A DNA stretch of 64,000 nt from Sarcophilus harrisii (Eukaryota; Chordata; Mammalia; Dasyuromorphia; Dasyuridae). A program made the position numbers and the translations under genes. The stretch is taken from the NCBI RefSeq assembly GCF_902635505.1, contig NC_045426.1, positions 331,008,374 through 331,072,373 of the forward strand, in the 5' to 3' direction. This document shows, in pieces, positions 8,911-21,059 of this stretch. The notes under the pieces are model-generated. The model saw nothing but the letters and a program-made list of their open reading frames with translations, was not told the DNA's origin and searched no databases. Each line of letters opens with the position of its first letter. The stretch's first letter is position 1.

Positions 8911-10150
8911 CAGGATTCTTGATAGGAAGTGGCCTGGGGCTAGTCAAGAAGATATTTCTCCTGCCTGGTAGAGAGATTAGATGATTGCAAGTTATAGAGA
9001 ATTGCTTTGGGGAAGATACGCAATTTCTCTTTTTAGTCTTGTTGATTCTGGTACCCTAGAACAAAGTTTGTTCACTTTGTCTTGGTTCATAGTTCTGTTT
9101 CTTTCCTGATAACCTGCAATTAATGTGAATCATATCTCTACTTCTAATCAACAGTGTTAAAGTCCTTCACTAATTTCTTCATTTTTTCCTTCCCACCGCT
9201 ATTCTCAGACTAATTGCTCCTATGTTCAATCACCCCATAAGTCCCTTGCCATCTACTGCTTATTTTGTTTGTTTTTCCCCTAGTAACTAGAAACAGTCTG
9301 TCTGTACTATTAGAAACTTAATGTTGTTTACTGAGTATAATTAATGGACTGATAAACACTGACTAACTTATGTGACTTGCTCTCAAGGACATAATTATTT
9401 TTGACTTATCAAGCAAGACTAAATCAGTTAGTCAAAGGGCATTGTTATAATGTCAGTCTTTGGGACCTAAATATGATATTTAGAAAAAAGGACTCTTTTC
9501 TTTTTTCAACTGCAGTAATTCAAATGCAGATAATTTACAGTAAAGAGGCATATCGGTTTTTCCTATCCCCAAAGCACATACATTTGTGTGCAATTAGGAA
9601 TGGATTGGGTGGATGAACCTTTTTGACAATGGGAAAGTTGTTTTGGATAAAGAATAAATGCTACCAGAATTTATTCTATCTGCAGAAGAACTAACCTGGA
9701 TTGATTATCATGTTTAAATCAAAGAAAATGATAAGAGCTCTTACCTCCATTTAACTTTGATGCTGTGAAGTTTCCTTTTGATAGTGGGTCCTTAGCATGT
9801 TCACCTATGTTTCTTCTCTGTTTCTTTGTATTGATTGTATCTATCCATGTCTATTCTGATAACAGCTATTGAACCCATTAGACTGAATCTTTTGAAATCC
9901 ACATCTACTTTCTAAGTCCTGTGATCTCATGACACTGGGATGCCTGAGAAAGAAGGAAAGAATTTGATGTCAAGGTTGTAGATGGTAATATCTTGTGACA
10001 CAGATTGCTTATCCCTAGGTCCTCTGGTGTTCTTTCTATCCATAACCTCAGATAATCCATAGCATGTTTAATCCATAAAAATTCCTCAAGGACACATATA
10101 ATGCAGGGAGACAAAAATTAAGAAGATAAGGCCTTTAGGATATCATGTAT
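8911..10150. other. Gene-free stretch, nothing recognised
   Basis: AT-rich unique-looking sequence with no open frame of interest and no repeat family that I can name. Confidence 0.5.
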
Positions 10151-10154
10151 ACCT

Positions 10155-10312
10155 TTAATATCAGAATCACAGAATTTTAGGGTTGGAAGGAACCTAAGAG
10201 GTCATCTGGTCATCAACAATAACCTTGCCAAGCACTTTCACTATGCTTAATACTTGGAATACAAATACTAGTAAAAAGAAAGACAGTCCCTGCCCTCAAA
10301 GAGCTTACATAT
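10155..10312 (-). repeat. SINE-like piece followed by L2-type 3' end, antisense
   Basis: 10160-10212 reads 'gaatcacagaattttaggg', 'ttggaaggaacctaagagg', 'tcatctggtcat', a phrase shared by several CORE-SINE/LINE tails. From 10220 the text 'ccaagcactttcactatgc' and 'agtccctgccctcaaagagc' is an antisense L2 3' end. Confidence 0.6.
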
Positions 10313-10659
10313 ATGTAAAAACATTTTATAATACTTCTATTTATCAGTTCTTTCTCAGGATACAGATAGTGTCTTCCTTTATATGTATATCCTTTATAGC
10401 TAATTTAGGTATTTTTAATGATCAAGATGACTTAGTTGCTCAAAGTTGTTCTTCAATATTCAATACTGTATATAATGCTTTCTTGGTTCCACTTATTTTG
10501 CTCTTTATTATTTAATGTAAGTCTAACCTTGGCAAATCAGAAATTCATTATTGAAAGCTCCCCCTTCCTTTCTGTGTGGAATCTCTTATGGAATTTTAAA
10601 CCTTACCTATATTTTCTCTGAACCCTAGTAATTGACTCTTCCCAAATATTGGACAGGTA

Positions 10660-10815
10660 ATAGTACAGAAGATAGAGTGGTAGGCCCGAAGTGAGGAAGA
10701 TTCATGTTCAAATCTGGCTTCAGACACTTACTAGCTGTGCGACCTTGGGCATCACTTAATCTTCTTTATCCCAGATCCTCATCCATAAAATGAATTGTAT
10801 CTTTGCCAAAAAACA
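10660..10815 (+). repeat. tRNA-derived marsupial SINE, sense
   Basis: 'atagagtggtaggcccgaa', 'gttcaaatctggcttcagac', 'cttactagctgtgcgacc' and 'tccataaaatgaattgtat', ending in an A-rich CAAAA tail. This is the same SINE family as at 50.19 kb, moderately diverged. Confidence 0.8.
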
Positions 10816-10839
10816 AAACAAAACAAAAACTCCTCAAAT

Positions 10840-13170
10840 GGAATAATAAAGAGTTGGAAGGGTCTGATTTCAGACTGAACAATAACAAACATGTTAGCTA
10901 CATTCCATACTATTTCTATTCTCTACTAGAAATTATAAAATGTCTTTTAATAACCATTTCTAGTCTAGCAATCTGTTTCTCCTTTTTGGTGACCATCAGG
11001 TCTAGCATACTAGTCACCATGCTATTTCCTTTTTCCTTTCAAACCAGGAAATTATTATTGAAGGAAGCTAAGAAATCAATAGCTTCTCCGTTTTGAACAA
11101 AAAGAACTCCAAAAAATGTTGGATATTTGCATTTCTTTCACCTTACTGTATCATGTCTCTGGGTCAAGCTTGTGATTTTTTCCCTGAATTTTCCCCCTTC
11201 CTTTGTCTATTCAGTTATCTTGTAATATGCCACAATAGCAATATCACTTCTGGTTTTTATTCTGTTGATATTCATTCAAATAGTCACCATCATATTTTCC
11301 TTTATGGTTTCTGAATTTTCCCACTTGAGTATATCTTCTTACAATATAATTCTTCCTTGCCTTTCCATTCTTTATCTGTTTTGTTCTTTTTCTGACTATG
11401 GACCCTATCTTACCAAGTTTTAGCTATCTTAGATTGAATTTGTATTTTTTATTGTCATTTAATTCAGCTTTCTTATTGCCCCATGCTTCATATATATGAT
11501 GCTAGATCCTTTTTTGCATTTTTTTCTATAATGGATTTTTCTGGGTTTTTTTTATTGTAATCCCGCCTCTGAATTTTGTAGTTATTCTTTATGGCAAATA
11601 CATGCAGTAATATAGTTTGACATATACATGCAGGACATTTTCTTTGTCCCTTCCTTTTACATTTAAAATGCTTTAATTAGATTTTCATGCCTCCAAGCAA
11701 ATAATTTTTTTCAATAATTGTTAGGTGTAGTTCATTCCTGGTCAAGAAGCTATTTTCTCAAATTAGAAACTATGGCCCATAAATCTCAAAGTCATTCTTG
11801 GAATTATCCTTTTAACAATTTATTCACTTCCTATACATGCTATTTTCTTTTAACATAATGCCTTCGATTACCAATTAAAATATTACATGCCCCTTAGCAC
11901 TTGTTTTTTGTTGTCAGTTTTAAAAAATTTCTTACTGCTTTAGTTCTTCCATCCTTTGATGTGATGTTCCTTAAGGGCTTTCCATGTTTCTCTCTGTTCC
12001 TGTCTTATGCTTTCCTGAAAATGTTTTAGGTGCTAGACATGCTATGAATTATGTGGGGTTTTAGAGAGAACTTGTGGGGTTTGAAAATGAGAGATCTATG
12101 ACAGAAATTCTGTAATCCTTATCAATGCTTTCTTGTTTCCTCTTAGAGTTACTGTACCATTATGATTCAACAGAAGTGAGCAATGAAGAAATTGTGGAAG
12201 ATTCTTCATCATGTTTTATATACCTGTACAAGGGAGATAGGAGATTGGATTATTGCTTAGGTCATGTTCATAAACAGCTATCTCAAGAATTGAAAAGTAG
12301 GTATAATGATTTATGTCCTGACTAATTTAGGGCCTATAGTAAGGAGCAAGTTAGGTAATAAATGCACAATTTCTTTGTAAAATGAAAAGTACTACATAAA
12401 TATTAATCCAGATGGAGAATTTAAAAAAAAGATTTTCATATTGATTATATTAAGCAAACTATATTATTATGAAGCTTAATTATTACTTAACTAATTCATA
12501 TCAAAGTACTTAAAATATTCATGATTTTATTATTGCGGGTATTCTCTCCTTAAACATATAATACTTTCATGCTTCAATAGATGCTCTTTGGGAGTAGCAA
12601 GGGCCAAAAAAGATGATCTATATGTCTACCTATCTAATATATAGGGTATCTATGAGATATATTATATATGTTATATCCAGGTAACAAGCTTTCTGGTTTT
12701 AAGTTTTTATTTTTACTTATCTAGGTTGGTCTATGAATAAGAGACAAATGCCCATTTGTAAACTTATATTCTATATCTTTAAACATATATATTGGGAGAA
12801 CTGGAGGAGGACATAAATAGAGGAACAAATCAATATGACAATAAACATTCTCAGAAATAATTATTTTCATTCATATAGGCAGGAGTGTATATTTTTGTAT
12901 ATAATTTCTTTCTTGATAGTAATGTCTTTTTGAAGACTCACTATTATTCACTATGGTACAATTCCAGAACCATGGAGAGTCACCAGTCTACCAGTATGTC
13001 AGATAAATGGGATCATAGTCCATTGTAAAATGGAAAAAAAAGCAAAAGCAAAAAGCAAAAATAAGCAACAAACAACACCCCCAATAAAACAAAAATAATA
13101 TAACATTTTATTTTAATGATTACATATTTTCAGCATAATATAATCATAAAAAAGCACATTAAAAAATTTT
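10840..13170. other. Gene-free stretch, mostly unrecognised
   Basis: AT-rich DNA with T-rich runs on the plus strand that may be very old antisense L1, but I cannot place them. Open frames such as 11093-11314 and 12125-12325 have no recognisable domains. Short TA-rich tracts occur near 12640-12670 and 12780. Confidence 0.4.
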
Positions 13171-13188
13171 TTTTGGTATTTGTTTTCA

Positions 13189-13304
13189 TTTTTTGAGTCA
13201 GGGTCTTCCTATATCCCCTAGTCTAGAAGTGCAGAAGTCACTCATGAGCCCAGCCCCACTGCTGACAGGCACAGAAGTTTTGAACTGTTCTATTTCTGAC
13301 CTGG
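13189..13304 (-). pseudogene. RN7SL pseudogene: 7SL (SRP) RNA pseudogene, 3' fragment
   Basis: The plus strand is the reverse complement of the 3' third of 7SL RNA: 'gagtcagggtcttcc', 'gtctagaagtgcagaagtc', 'cccactgctgacaggc', 'agaagttttgaactgttc', 'tatttctgacctgg'. The oligo-T at its left end is the reverse of an A-tail, so this is a 5'-truncated retrocopy mobilised by LINE machinery. It covers roughly the last 115 nt, with many point changes. It adjoins an antisense L2 fragment and is probably inserted at its edge. It cannot be a working SRP RNA. Confidence 0.85.
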
Positions 13305-13590
13305 CACTGAGGACAGTAAATATAAAAGCATGGAAATGGAAGATGGAGTGTCACTTTTGAGGAACAGAGAGAAGACCAGGTAGTCTAGACTATAGAGTAT
13401 AGAGGCTGAAAATGATGAGAATAAATTGTGAAGAGCTTTACATGCCAAATAGAGGATTTTATATTTGATCTCAGAGGTAATAGGGAATTACTGGAGTTTA
13501 TTGAGTAGGGGAGTGATATCAGAACTGCACTTTAGGAAAATCACTGGGGCTATGTAGAAAATGGTTTGGAGTATGGATCTGGGAAAACAT
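13305..13590 (-). repeat. L2-type LINE fragment, antisense
   Basis: 'gaagatggagtgtcact', 'tgaagagctttacatgcc', 'agaggattttatatttgatc', 'ctggagtttattgagtagg' and 'tgcactttaggaaaatcact' follow the antisense L2 consensus wording in order. Confidence 0.75.
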
Positions 13591-14529
13591 ATTGACTATT
13601 AAAATTTTTGTGCATTATTATAGATTTACCCTTTTAAAGAGAAATGTTTCTTATTCATGGTGGTTTATTTTTTATTTTTATTAAGTGAGTTCTCCACCCA
13701 AAATACTAGTTAGATGTTTCATTGTGGCAGGAAGGGGACCTAGTTTTCTACTTAAAGCACACTGAACACTCGCTTTGGCTGGCTTTAGCACCTCAAGAGG
13801 CTCCAAGCATGGGCCTGGTCACAGACTCTTTGTTGTTGGAGGACTTACTGAATGAAATGTGGTGGTGGTAGTAAACTTAGCCCAAGTGTGAATGCAAGGT
13901 GACGAATTATTTAGCTCAGCAACTTTAAAGTCTGTACTAAGTCAAAACATTGCGATTGCAAAAGTAGCTGGAAGCCACATCCTTACTAATGAAAAATATA
14001 AATCCTTAAAACATGAGTATAAAATAAATTACATATACTGCCGGAGAAAAAACAATTTAGAGAACTCGACTGAATTTTTCATGTTTATATTACTGCCTGA
14101 GATAGCAAAGGATAGTGCCACAGGGATAACATAATAATAACAATAACAGTAATGACTGGTGATAATATCACTTATATTTTACTATTATATATCATTTTGA
14201 TATAATATCACTTATATAACACTTTAAGTTCCTATCTATCATTTGAATCTATAATCAGCAGTGTAATACAATTTTATTAGATTTAAAAAAGGTTTTGAAC
14301 ACTATTCCCCAAGACTTGAAATACCTATAATAAATGACAAAAGGAGAAATTTGTATCTATGGAAGTTATATATTTCTCTCTTCTGGATAGCTGGGTATGT
14401 GCACCAAATTTTCAAATATGAATTATTATTTCATTGGACTTTCTTATTTATAGTTTACACAGGTTAATTGTGCCTGAACTGAGTATTATAAATGTGATGC
14501 ATTAACTTAAAATTTCTAATTCCTATTGG

Positions 14530-14960
14530 TTTGAATCCCACTTACCTTTATCATTTAAATAAATTGGAGAGAGGTTAAAGTTTCCTAATCTGCTACTTGG
14601 GAGAAATAATAATATTGGATCTATAAATGCTCAAATAAGGAATCCCATGGCATTGTTAAGGCTTCATGTGCAGCTCTTCTCAATGTTTGATTTCATTTCA
14701 CATTTCAGATACAATCGTCAAAGAATTAATCATTGAATCTAAAAGCCAATTTAAGTCTTTCATTGTTTTTTGGGACTACTTTTGGTCCCTGAAGTGATTT
14801 AAAGTTTCAAAACTGAATTGTATAAAGTTTAGGAACTTTTTATGCTTCCGGGATAATGTCCCAAAGATCCAATTAGGATTATGTTAGCATAGTTAAACTT
14901 GTTAAGTTATTTGACTCTGATCAGCCTGTTAAAAACATGACAGGAAACTTCTTACAGGTC
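14530..14960 (-). promoter_or_regulatory. Partial copy of the receptor-linked upstream block
   Basis: Shares text and order with the upstream blocks of the receptors at 46.8 and 56.7 kb: 'tccctgaagtgatttaaag' at 14789, then GGGATAATGTCCC and 'agatccaatta' near 14860-14872. A donor-like AAAG|GTAAGTGGG on the minus strand (GT at 14545-14544) lies at the place equivalent to the donor of the other copies. The middle of the block, including the acceptor-like site, is shortened. It lies about 7 kb upstream of the receptor at 6704-7648, in the orientation expected for that gene. Confidence 0.5.
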
Positions 14961-15339
14961 CTGCATGAATTATCACAGATTACAAATCTGAAAACATCTT
15001 TATTTGTAGCCGGTGAAAGAAAGAATATATTTAGAGGGGAAGAGATGGATAGTGAAAGGAAATAATTAACACATTTAATAAAGTGTATTTTCTCATCAGC
15101 TTAACAGTTCTTTTTGATTGTAAAAGCAAATAATGTTTAATTAAAAGAGGACCAGTTTAGGCTTACTTGACAATTCTTGGTTAGTTAGACTCTGCATTTT
15201 ACCATTCATTCCCAGAACGGTTGTTTACATAGGTTATAGAAATAAACAGAGGTATATTCATTTTTAAATATTCCATAATTCAGATAATACCAATGCCTTA
15301 TTGTACATGCTTTAATCAAAACATACATAAATGGCAACT

Positions 15340-15440
15340 AGCATTTATTAAGTAACTACTATGTGCCAAGCACTTTGCTAAGCAAAGTTATTTTATAAAT
15401 CAAATACATAGACCTTCAAGAACTAGCAAGGAGCTTTATT
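15340..15440 (-). repeat. L2-type 3' end, antisense
   Basis: 'agcatttattaagtaacta' and 'ctatgtgccaagcactttg' are the antisense L2 3' end. It runs into the long pyrimidine tract. Confidence 0.65.
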
Positions 15441-15462
15441 TGGCATGATGACGGGTCTTTGT

Positions 15463-15642
15463 CCCTCTCCCTTTCCCCTTCTCCCTTTCCTTCTCCCTCT
15501 CCTTTTTATTCCTTCTCCTTTTCCATTTCTCCCTCCCTCCTTCTTTCCCTCTCCCTGTCCCTGTCCTTGTCCCTGTCCCTGTCCTCCTCCTCCTCCTCCT
15601 CCTCCTCCTCCTCCTCCTCCTCCTCCTCCTTCTCCTCCTTCT

Positions 15643-15704
<62 letters not shown>

Positions 15705-15795
15705 ATCTCTCTTGGTGTCTCTGTCTCTGTCGCTCTCTCTGTCTGTCTCTATCTTCCTTTGTCTCTGTCTCTGTCTGTCTCTCTCTCCCTCTCAA
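15463..15795 (+). repeat. 330-bp polypyrimidine tract (CCTT-, CCT- and CT-repeats)
   Basis: Almost pure C/T on the plus strand: irregular CCCTTCT units, CCCTGT units (15547-15582), about 16 CCT triplets (15584-15630), then a long CT run (about 15646-15698) and CTGTCT variants. The 159- and 116-residue open frames across it encode only Ser/Leu or Pro runs and are not genes. Confidence 0.95.
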
Positions 15796-16309
15796 AAATT
15801 AAGGGATAATGCCAAAGACTTGTATCAGACTTTAGGGTGTGTTTTTTGCTTGCCTGTAATAGTTGACAGGTACTTAGGGAAGGGAGGAAATTGTGATCCC
15901 AGTAGCTTAGAATATTGCTGTTAATTAATGCTAGGAATCTGGATGTTGAAGCAGGGACACAAAGGTATTCAGAATATCAAAATCAGATCTGATGATTAAA
16001 TGGGTCAATTAGAATGGTGGACAAGATGAGATAAAGGATCAAGCATCAAGCAACATTACATACAACATTACATACTAGGAAAAAATATACCAGAATCCAG
16101 ACAAAAGATACATTGCTATCCATCCAAGACACTTGCCTCTCTTTGCTGGTACTGTCACTATGTTTTGCATAGTGTTCTTTTAACTAACCTAACCTAGACA
16201 GTAAATTTCTTGATAGTAGGATTCATATTTTATCTATACTTTTTAACTCCTTCCCTATGTTGGTTAGGATGTTTGTTAATTTAGTGAGTACTGAAAATCT
16301 GTGAAAAGG

Positions 16310-16430
16310 AGATGGTTTTTTCTTTTCTGATCCTGGAGTTGAGAGGATTTGAGTTCAAATTCAGCCTCAGATACTTATTAATTGGATCATTTAACCCCAA
16401 TTGCCTCAAAAAATTGGGGGGAAGACTTTG
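16310..16430 (+). repeat. WSINE1-type SINE, 5'-truncated, sense
   Basis: 'gatcctggagttgagagga', 'gagttcaaattcagcctcag' and 'ttaaccccaattgcctca' match the body and end of the marsupial WSINE1-type element. The head is missing. Confidence 0.75.
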
Positions 16431-16853
16431 TATCTCCTCCACTGAAGACATTACAAATTTCTTGAATATCAAAATTTTCAAGAAAGGTGTTGAATTATAT
16501 GACTTATTGTGTTCTCTCAAGTGAGGATAGTGAAACAAGTGGAATCCTTGAATTGAAGTTTTACTAGTAGATTGTTAATGAATCTCTATTTGTCCTTCTG
16601 TCAAATAGGAACAGTATTTTTAAAAAGTGGTATATTTTGTTTTTAATATAGCAGACAATTACAAACTCATAATTAAATTCCCTGAAAATAGTTAGGTGCA
16701 ACACAAAAATCCATAACCAGTGAGTCAAACAAGAAACTGAGGACTTGTCAGAATAATAACTTTGGGTAATTCAAGACTTAGCACCAAGGGTCTGTTTAAT
16801 CATTAAAGCTTTGGGAAGAAGAGGAAAGATTTACTTTTCCAGCAGAAAATACC

Positions 16854-17726
16854 TGAGGTAACCCTTTGATCTTTATTCAACTGCTTAGAGAAGAACCTGA
16901 CTATTTAATTAATCTGGCCCATCTCTTTTGAAAATCATTTGTCCAGAAATTGACCATTTGTCCATTGAGGATAGGCTTTAGTCTTATGAATTTATATCAA
17001 TTTCTTTTAGAATCTGTGTGGCAGAATCAAATTTACACCAAAAAATTCTAATCTTTGAAAAATTTCAGTGATATTTTTATGGGCATTATTGGATAAATGG
17101 ATATTTGAGAAGCCTCCAAATTGACTAGCTCTGTTGATTGAAAAAGCCTGAGGTAAACCAAGCCTCCTTAGTTATTTTAGAAACCTTTAACTCCTCTGGC
17201 TTAATTGATTTCTTACCTCTAAATAAATCTCCTTCTTGTAAGGAGATTGTGAGGAATCATGAGGTTTCTCATAAAACCATTAACTAAGGTAGATTGAACC
17301 CATAACCTAAATTTTAGTTTATGAAGGTTTGATGGGTTTGGGAAACATGAAATTGTACAAACATTACAATAGAGTGCTCATATCAGCTCAAGCAAGCATT
17401 TGCAAACTGGTAACAAGCTTACCACAATATATTTAGGCAAACACATCTGCAATAAGTCAACTATATTGACTAGACTGGAATTTAGCCAACCTTTGCTACT
17501 TCTACTTGAGCAGACAGTGAAAATTAACCAGATAGGGGAGGGTGTCAAGGGTTCTTATGGTTTTTGACTATTTAAATCACCTCCAGGCCTTTGTAAAATT
17601 AGCCTCCTCTCTCTGAGAACTCAGCAGATTGCCTGCTTCTCTTGAGATTCTAATAAAGCTTCTGAGCTTCACTTTGAGAAATCTCTGAGTAGTCATTTTG
17701 AGTCAGTAGTTGCATTGCTATTCACA
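16854..17726 (+). mobile_element. Probable solo LTR of an endogenous retrovirus-like element
   Basis: The right third has the layout of a U3/R/U5 boundary: a TTTAAA-like box (about 17572), a CT-rich stretch, AATAAAGC at about 17651, then 'tctctgagtagtcattttg'. A possible TG (16854) and CA (17726) are flanked by a matching TACC on each side, which would be a 4-bp target duplication, but the ends are not certain. No internal retroviral region is seen next to it. A partial second copy of its left part lies at about 18.69-18.87 kb. It is a fossil, of moderate age by eye. Confidence 0.5.
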
Positions 17727-17959
17727 TACCAGGAAATATATGGATAATTGCTTAATGATTATACAAAGTCAAGCTCTGCATTTCACCATTCATTTCCCAG
17801 ACTATACGCTTCCCACATACATTCTAAATTCATATGATGGAGAGAGAATTTAAGGATGGAAGGGTTGTTGTCCTGTGACTTTCTATCACTGTACACAAAG
17901 TCACAGCTCCAAAGAGTTTCCTCTGCTTTCTCTTCAGGTTATCATCAACTGAACTCTAA

Positions 17960-18240
17960 ATTTTAAGAATATTGAGAATAGCTTGTTAGCATTTACATAG
18001 TGCTTCAAGGACTTTACAAAATTATCTCATTGTGTCTTCTCATCTCATTGTAAAGTAGATGCTATTATTATGCCAATTTTACAAATGAGAAAATTAAGAT
18101 CCAAAGAACTTAATTTACTTGCTCAGTACCACACAATAAGGAAATTTCTGAGCATGGATTTGAACTCAGATCTTCCTGACTTCAAGTACAGTGCTTTAAA
18201 CACTTTAGCACTTTATCTGTCTTTTGTCAGAAGCCTCAGC
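17960..18240 (-). repeat. MIR-type CORE-SINE, antisense
   Basis: 'agcatttacatagtgcttc', 'ttttacaaatgagaaaatta', 'ggatttgaactcagatctt' and 'cctgacttcaagtacagtg' give a nearly full-length antisense copy. Confidence 0.8.
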
Positions 18241-18691
18241 TTATAACCCTCTTGCTAATGTTTTTTAACTCTTACTAGTCAACTACAGGACACAATTTTC
18301 TCAAAGCAAACATTTAATGAAATAAAATAGTAAGAAAAGTAGCAATAGAACATTTACTGCCTCTCGTTCTTTCCCAACCTAGGGCCTCACTCTCCCATAG
18401 ATACAAATATTAAAAACAGGAGGAATAATCCTTTGAAGCGCACACGTAAAGAAACTGCATTACAGGGCTCATGCACAGAGAAGCAATTGATATCTTAAGT
18501 ATTCCGGGATTACCTATATATTTTTGGGATGCAATATAGCTCCTGTGGACTTTTTGTTAAGTGCTAGGTATTATTTCTTCTGCTATCCCAATGGGCACTG
18601 TGACACTGCTGCTCTCCTTTTCCTTCTCTTTTCTTCCTCCTTTCTTTTCCTCCCCTTCTACTCTCATAATAAGTTAAGTGATTTCCTGTAA

Positions 18692-18868
18692 TCTGGGCCA
18701 TCTCTTTTGAAAATCATCTTTTCGGAAATTGACCATTTGCCCACTGAGGATAGGCTTTAGTCTTATGCATTTATATCAATTCTTTTAGAATCTGTGTGGC
18801 AGAATCAAATTAACACAAAAAAATTTCTAATCTTTGAAAAATTTCAGTGATATTTTTATGAGGAAAAT
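18692..18868 (+). mobile_element. Partial copy of the LTR-like sequence at 16.9 kb
   Basis: About 175 bp match 16912-17092 closely, including 'ccatctcttttgaaaatca', 'gaggataggctttagtctta' and 'aatctgtgtggcagaatcaa', in the same orientation. It is only the left part of the element and ends abruptly on both sides. It is a fossil fragment of the same family. Confidence 0.7.
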
Positions 18869-19029
18869 ATTTTTCTTATGATGTAATGAGGTGTAGCTAA
18901 TAATTTCTTCCCTTTCAACATTTTTTTTCTCCTTGCAATTAAGAAAAATATGTTATGTGCTTTCTGCCAATATTGAAGTGATCAATAAAAAATACTTTAG
19001 GTTATTGATCCAATTGGATTTTATACAGT

Positions 19030-19075
19030 ATATGATGTAGCATATATATATGTATATATATATATATAAAATAAA
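19030..19075. repeat. TA-rich microsatellite
   Basis: A TATATATG/TATA run within AT-rich DNA. Confidence 0.8.
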
Positions 19076-19587
19076 ACTTATTTTAAGCCAATTGGTATCC
19101 ACATTTTCCGAAAATTTTTATTGAATATAATTTATTTCCTTCAAGGTTTTATCATTTGAGGCTTAACAAATATTACTCTTATATACATTAGTTTCTATTT
19201 CTATATTCTTTATTTAATTTAATTTAATTTTTTTTTTTGGTATGTTAACCAAATCTGTTGTTGAATTCGAGGCAGTCTTTTACCAAAATCTGCAGATTTG
19301 GGAAAGGAGTAACAAACTGTGTCTGCACCAACATACTGATGGGGAATTGTCAAAGGACATCATGCATACCATTACAGTGAGTCAAAGATAAAAAAATTAA
19401 ACTGAAAATAAAGAGATTTATTAACATGCTTTAAACTCATAGCAAAGTCTATGTATGTATAATGTAGAAATAAGATTTTTATAATCTTTCAGGCCCATTT
19501 AGAGTTAACAAGCAATAAACACAATTCTGCAGCAACTCAGGATAGAAAAGTAAAGCATTTCCAAAAAAAAAAAAAAAAAAGAAAGGG

Positions 19588-19738
19588 AGCTAGGTGGCAG
19601 CTAGATGGCACAGTGCATAGAGCACCAGTCCTGAAGTCAGGAGGATCTGAGTTCAAATGTGACCTGAGACACTTAACACTTCTAGTTGTGTGACTCTGGG
19701 CAAGTCACTTAACCCCAATTGCCTCAGGAGAAAAAAAG
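19588..19738 (+). repeat. WSINE1-type SINE, full length, sense
   Basis: Complete element: 'gggagctaggtggcagc', 'cagtgcatagagcaccag', 'tgaagtcaggaggatctgag', 'acacttaacacttctag', 'gggcaagtcacttaacccc', 'aattgcctcagg' and an A-rich tail. It is close to the family consensus that I remember, so it is among the youngest repeats here. A poly-A run of about 18 lies directly before it. Confidence 0.9.
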
Positions 19739-20234
19739 GCATTAGCTAACAAAGAAAAGGGGATTATTTGGAACATAAGAGGAAAGATTTATTATCACAA
19801 TAAGAAAATTTTTTTTTTCAAAGACAGAAGAAAAAGGGAAAAGAATTTTATAAGTGTGAAAGCAATTCTTTTAGACAAAATTGTAGGGTTTCTTTTAGAA
19901 GTTCAGTGAATAATAATTATAAGTAGATAAGATCATGTCTTTTAAAATGTCTTTGCATAGGTGTTGGGAACTTTCTAATATTAAATCATTAAATGGTTTT
20001 GGGATTTCCACATTGTTATATTTCCCAAAAGATGCCCCCAAATAATTGTGGTGTCTTTTTTCACTTCATAATGGAATGATAGGCTTTTGGCTAGTGATGA
20101 AGTACATGAAATAGAGGTTGCTAAAATGTATTTATCTGGATTATCTTTACATTGTAAATATACATGTAATTTACAAAAATTACAATTATCTTTAATTGTA
20201 CTTTAAACTGAAAAGGAAAATGGAAGAAGAAAAC

Positions 20235-20440
20235 TACTTGAGTATGTGCCAATATAAATACCAACATGTATATCTCACTTTGAAGTTTTCATAGTATCAT
20301 ATATACATGTATTCTTATTTTATCCTCATAATAACTCTAGGAGATAGATGTTCTTAGCTAAGTTTTATAGATTAGGAAACCAAGGCAGAAAAAAGTTAAG
20401 TGACTTGTTTAAGTCTAGTCCTCTATCCATAATTTATTGA
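20235..20440 (-). repeat. MIR-type SINE, antisense
   Basis: 'tatcctcataataactctag', 'gagatagatgttcttagc', 'gattaggaaaccaaggcag' and 'gttaagtgacttgtttaag' are the reverse complement of MIR. Confidence 0.7.
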
Positions 20441-21055
20441 CTGATTGGTTATTCTATCTAGATATTCTAACTATAATACAAAAAGAACAGCAGCAGGAAT
20501 GCACAGAAAACTCATAGGGGAGAAATTTTCCAAAGCAGCTAGCAGTAAAACTTTACTTGCTTGAATTATCATTTACAGAAAAATGACAAAAGTAAAAGCA
20601 TTGACTGATGACCTCTGTTTCACAGAAATCCATAAGCAAAATAATCATCACACAAATTGTGTGAGAGTTAAAGAAGCTCTAATTAAGAAGGAAGGGATTG
20701 TGATACCTTTTCTTTATGAAGAGAGATAGAAAGTTCTGTAAGTAGCAAACACACCAAATGGTATAGCAGAAAGGACATTTAAAAAAATGAGTCTCTAGGT
20801 CAATAAAATGGACAAATGACTCCCTCGGAGTGAGCAACTTGAGGGCAGAAATCATGTTTTTGTCTTTGTTCCACGGCACTCCCGACACATAATAAGCTTT
20901 TAAACTTATTTTCTTTGTTGATTTTCCCCAAAACACCTACATTTTATTCTGTCAAAAGTTCTTTTATAATCAATCAATAAAAAACAATGGGGTTTTGTAT
21001 TTTCTGAATCTTTCACCACTAGTGGAAATATCCGGACTCACTTCTCTTTTGACTC
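20441..21055. other. Gene-free stretch, nothing recognised
   Basis: AT-rich sequence. 20820-20900 resembles an L2 3' end ('gagggcagaaatcatg', 'cacataataagctttt') in sense, but the frame at 20679-20936 has no recognised product. Confidence 0.4.
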
Positions 21056-21059
21056 TGCT

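Noticed and set aside
15445-15924. Open frames of 159 and 116 codons rich in Pro/Ser/Leu
   Set aside because: They are only the translation of the CCT/CT microsatellite.
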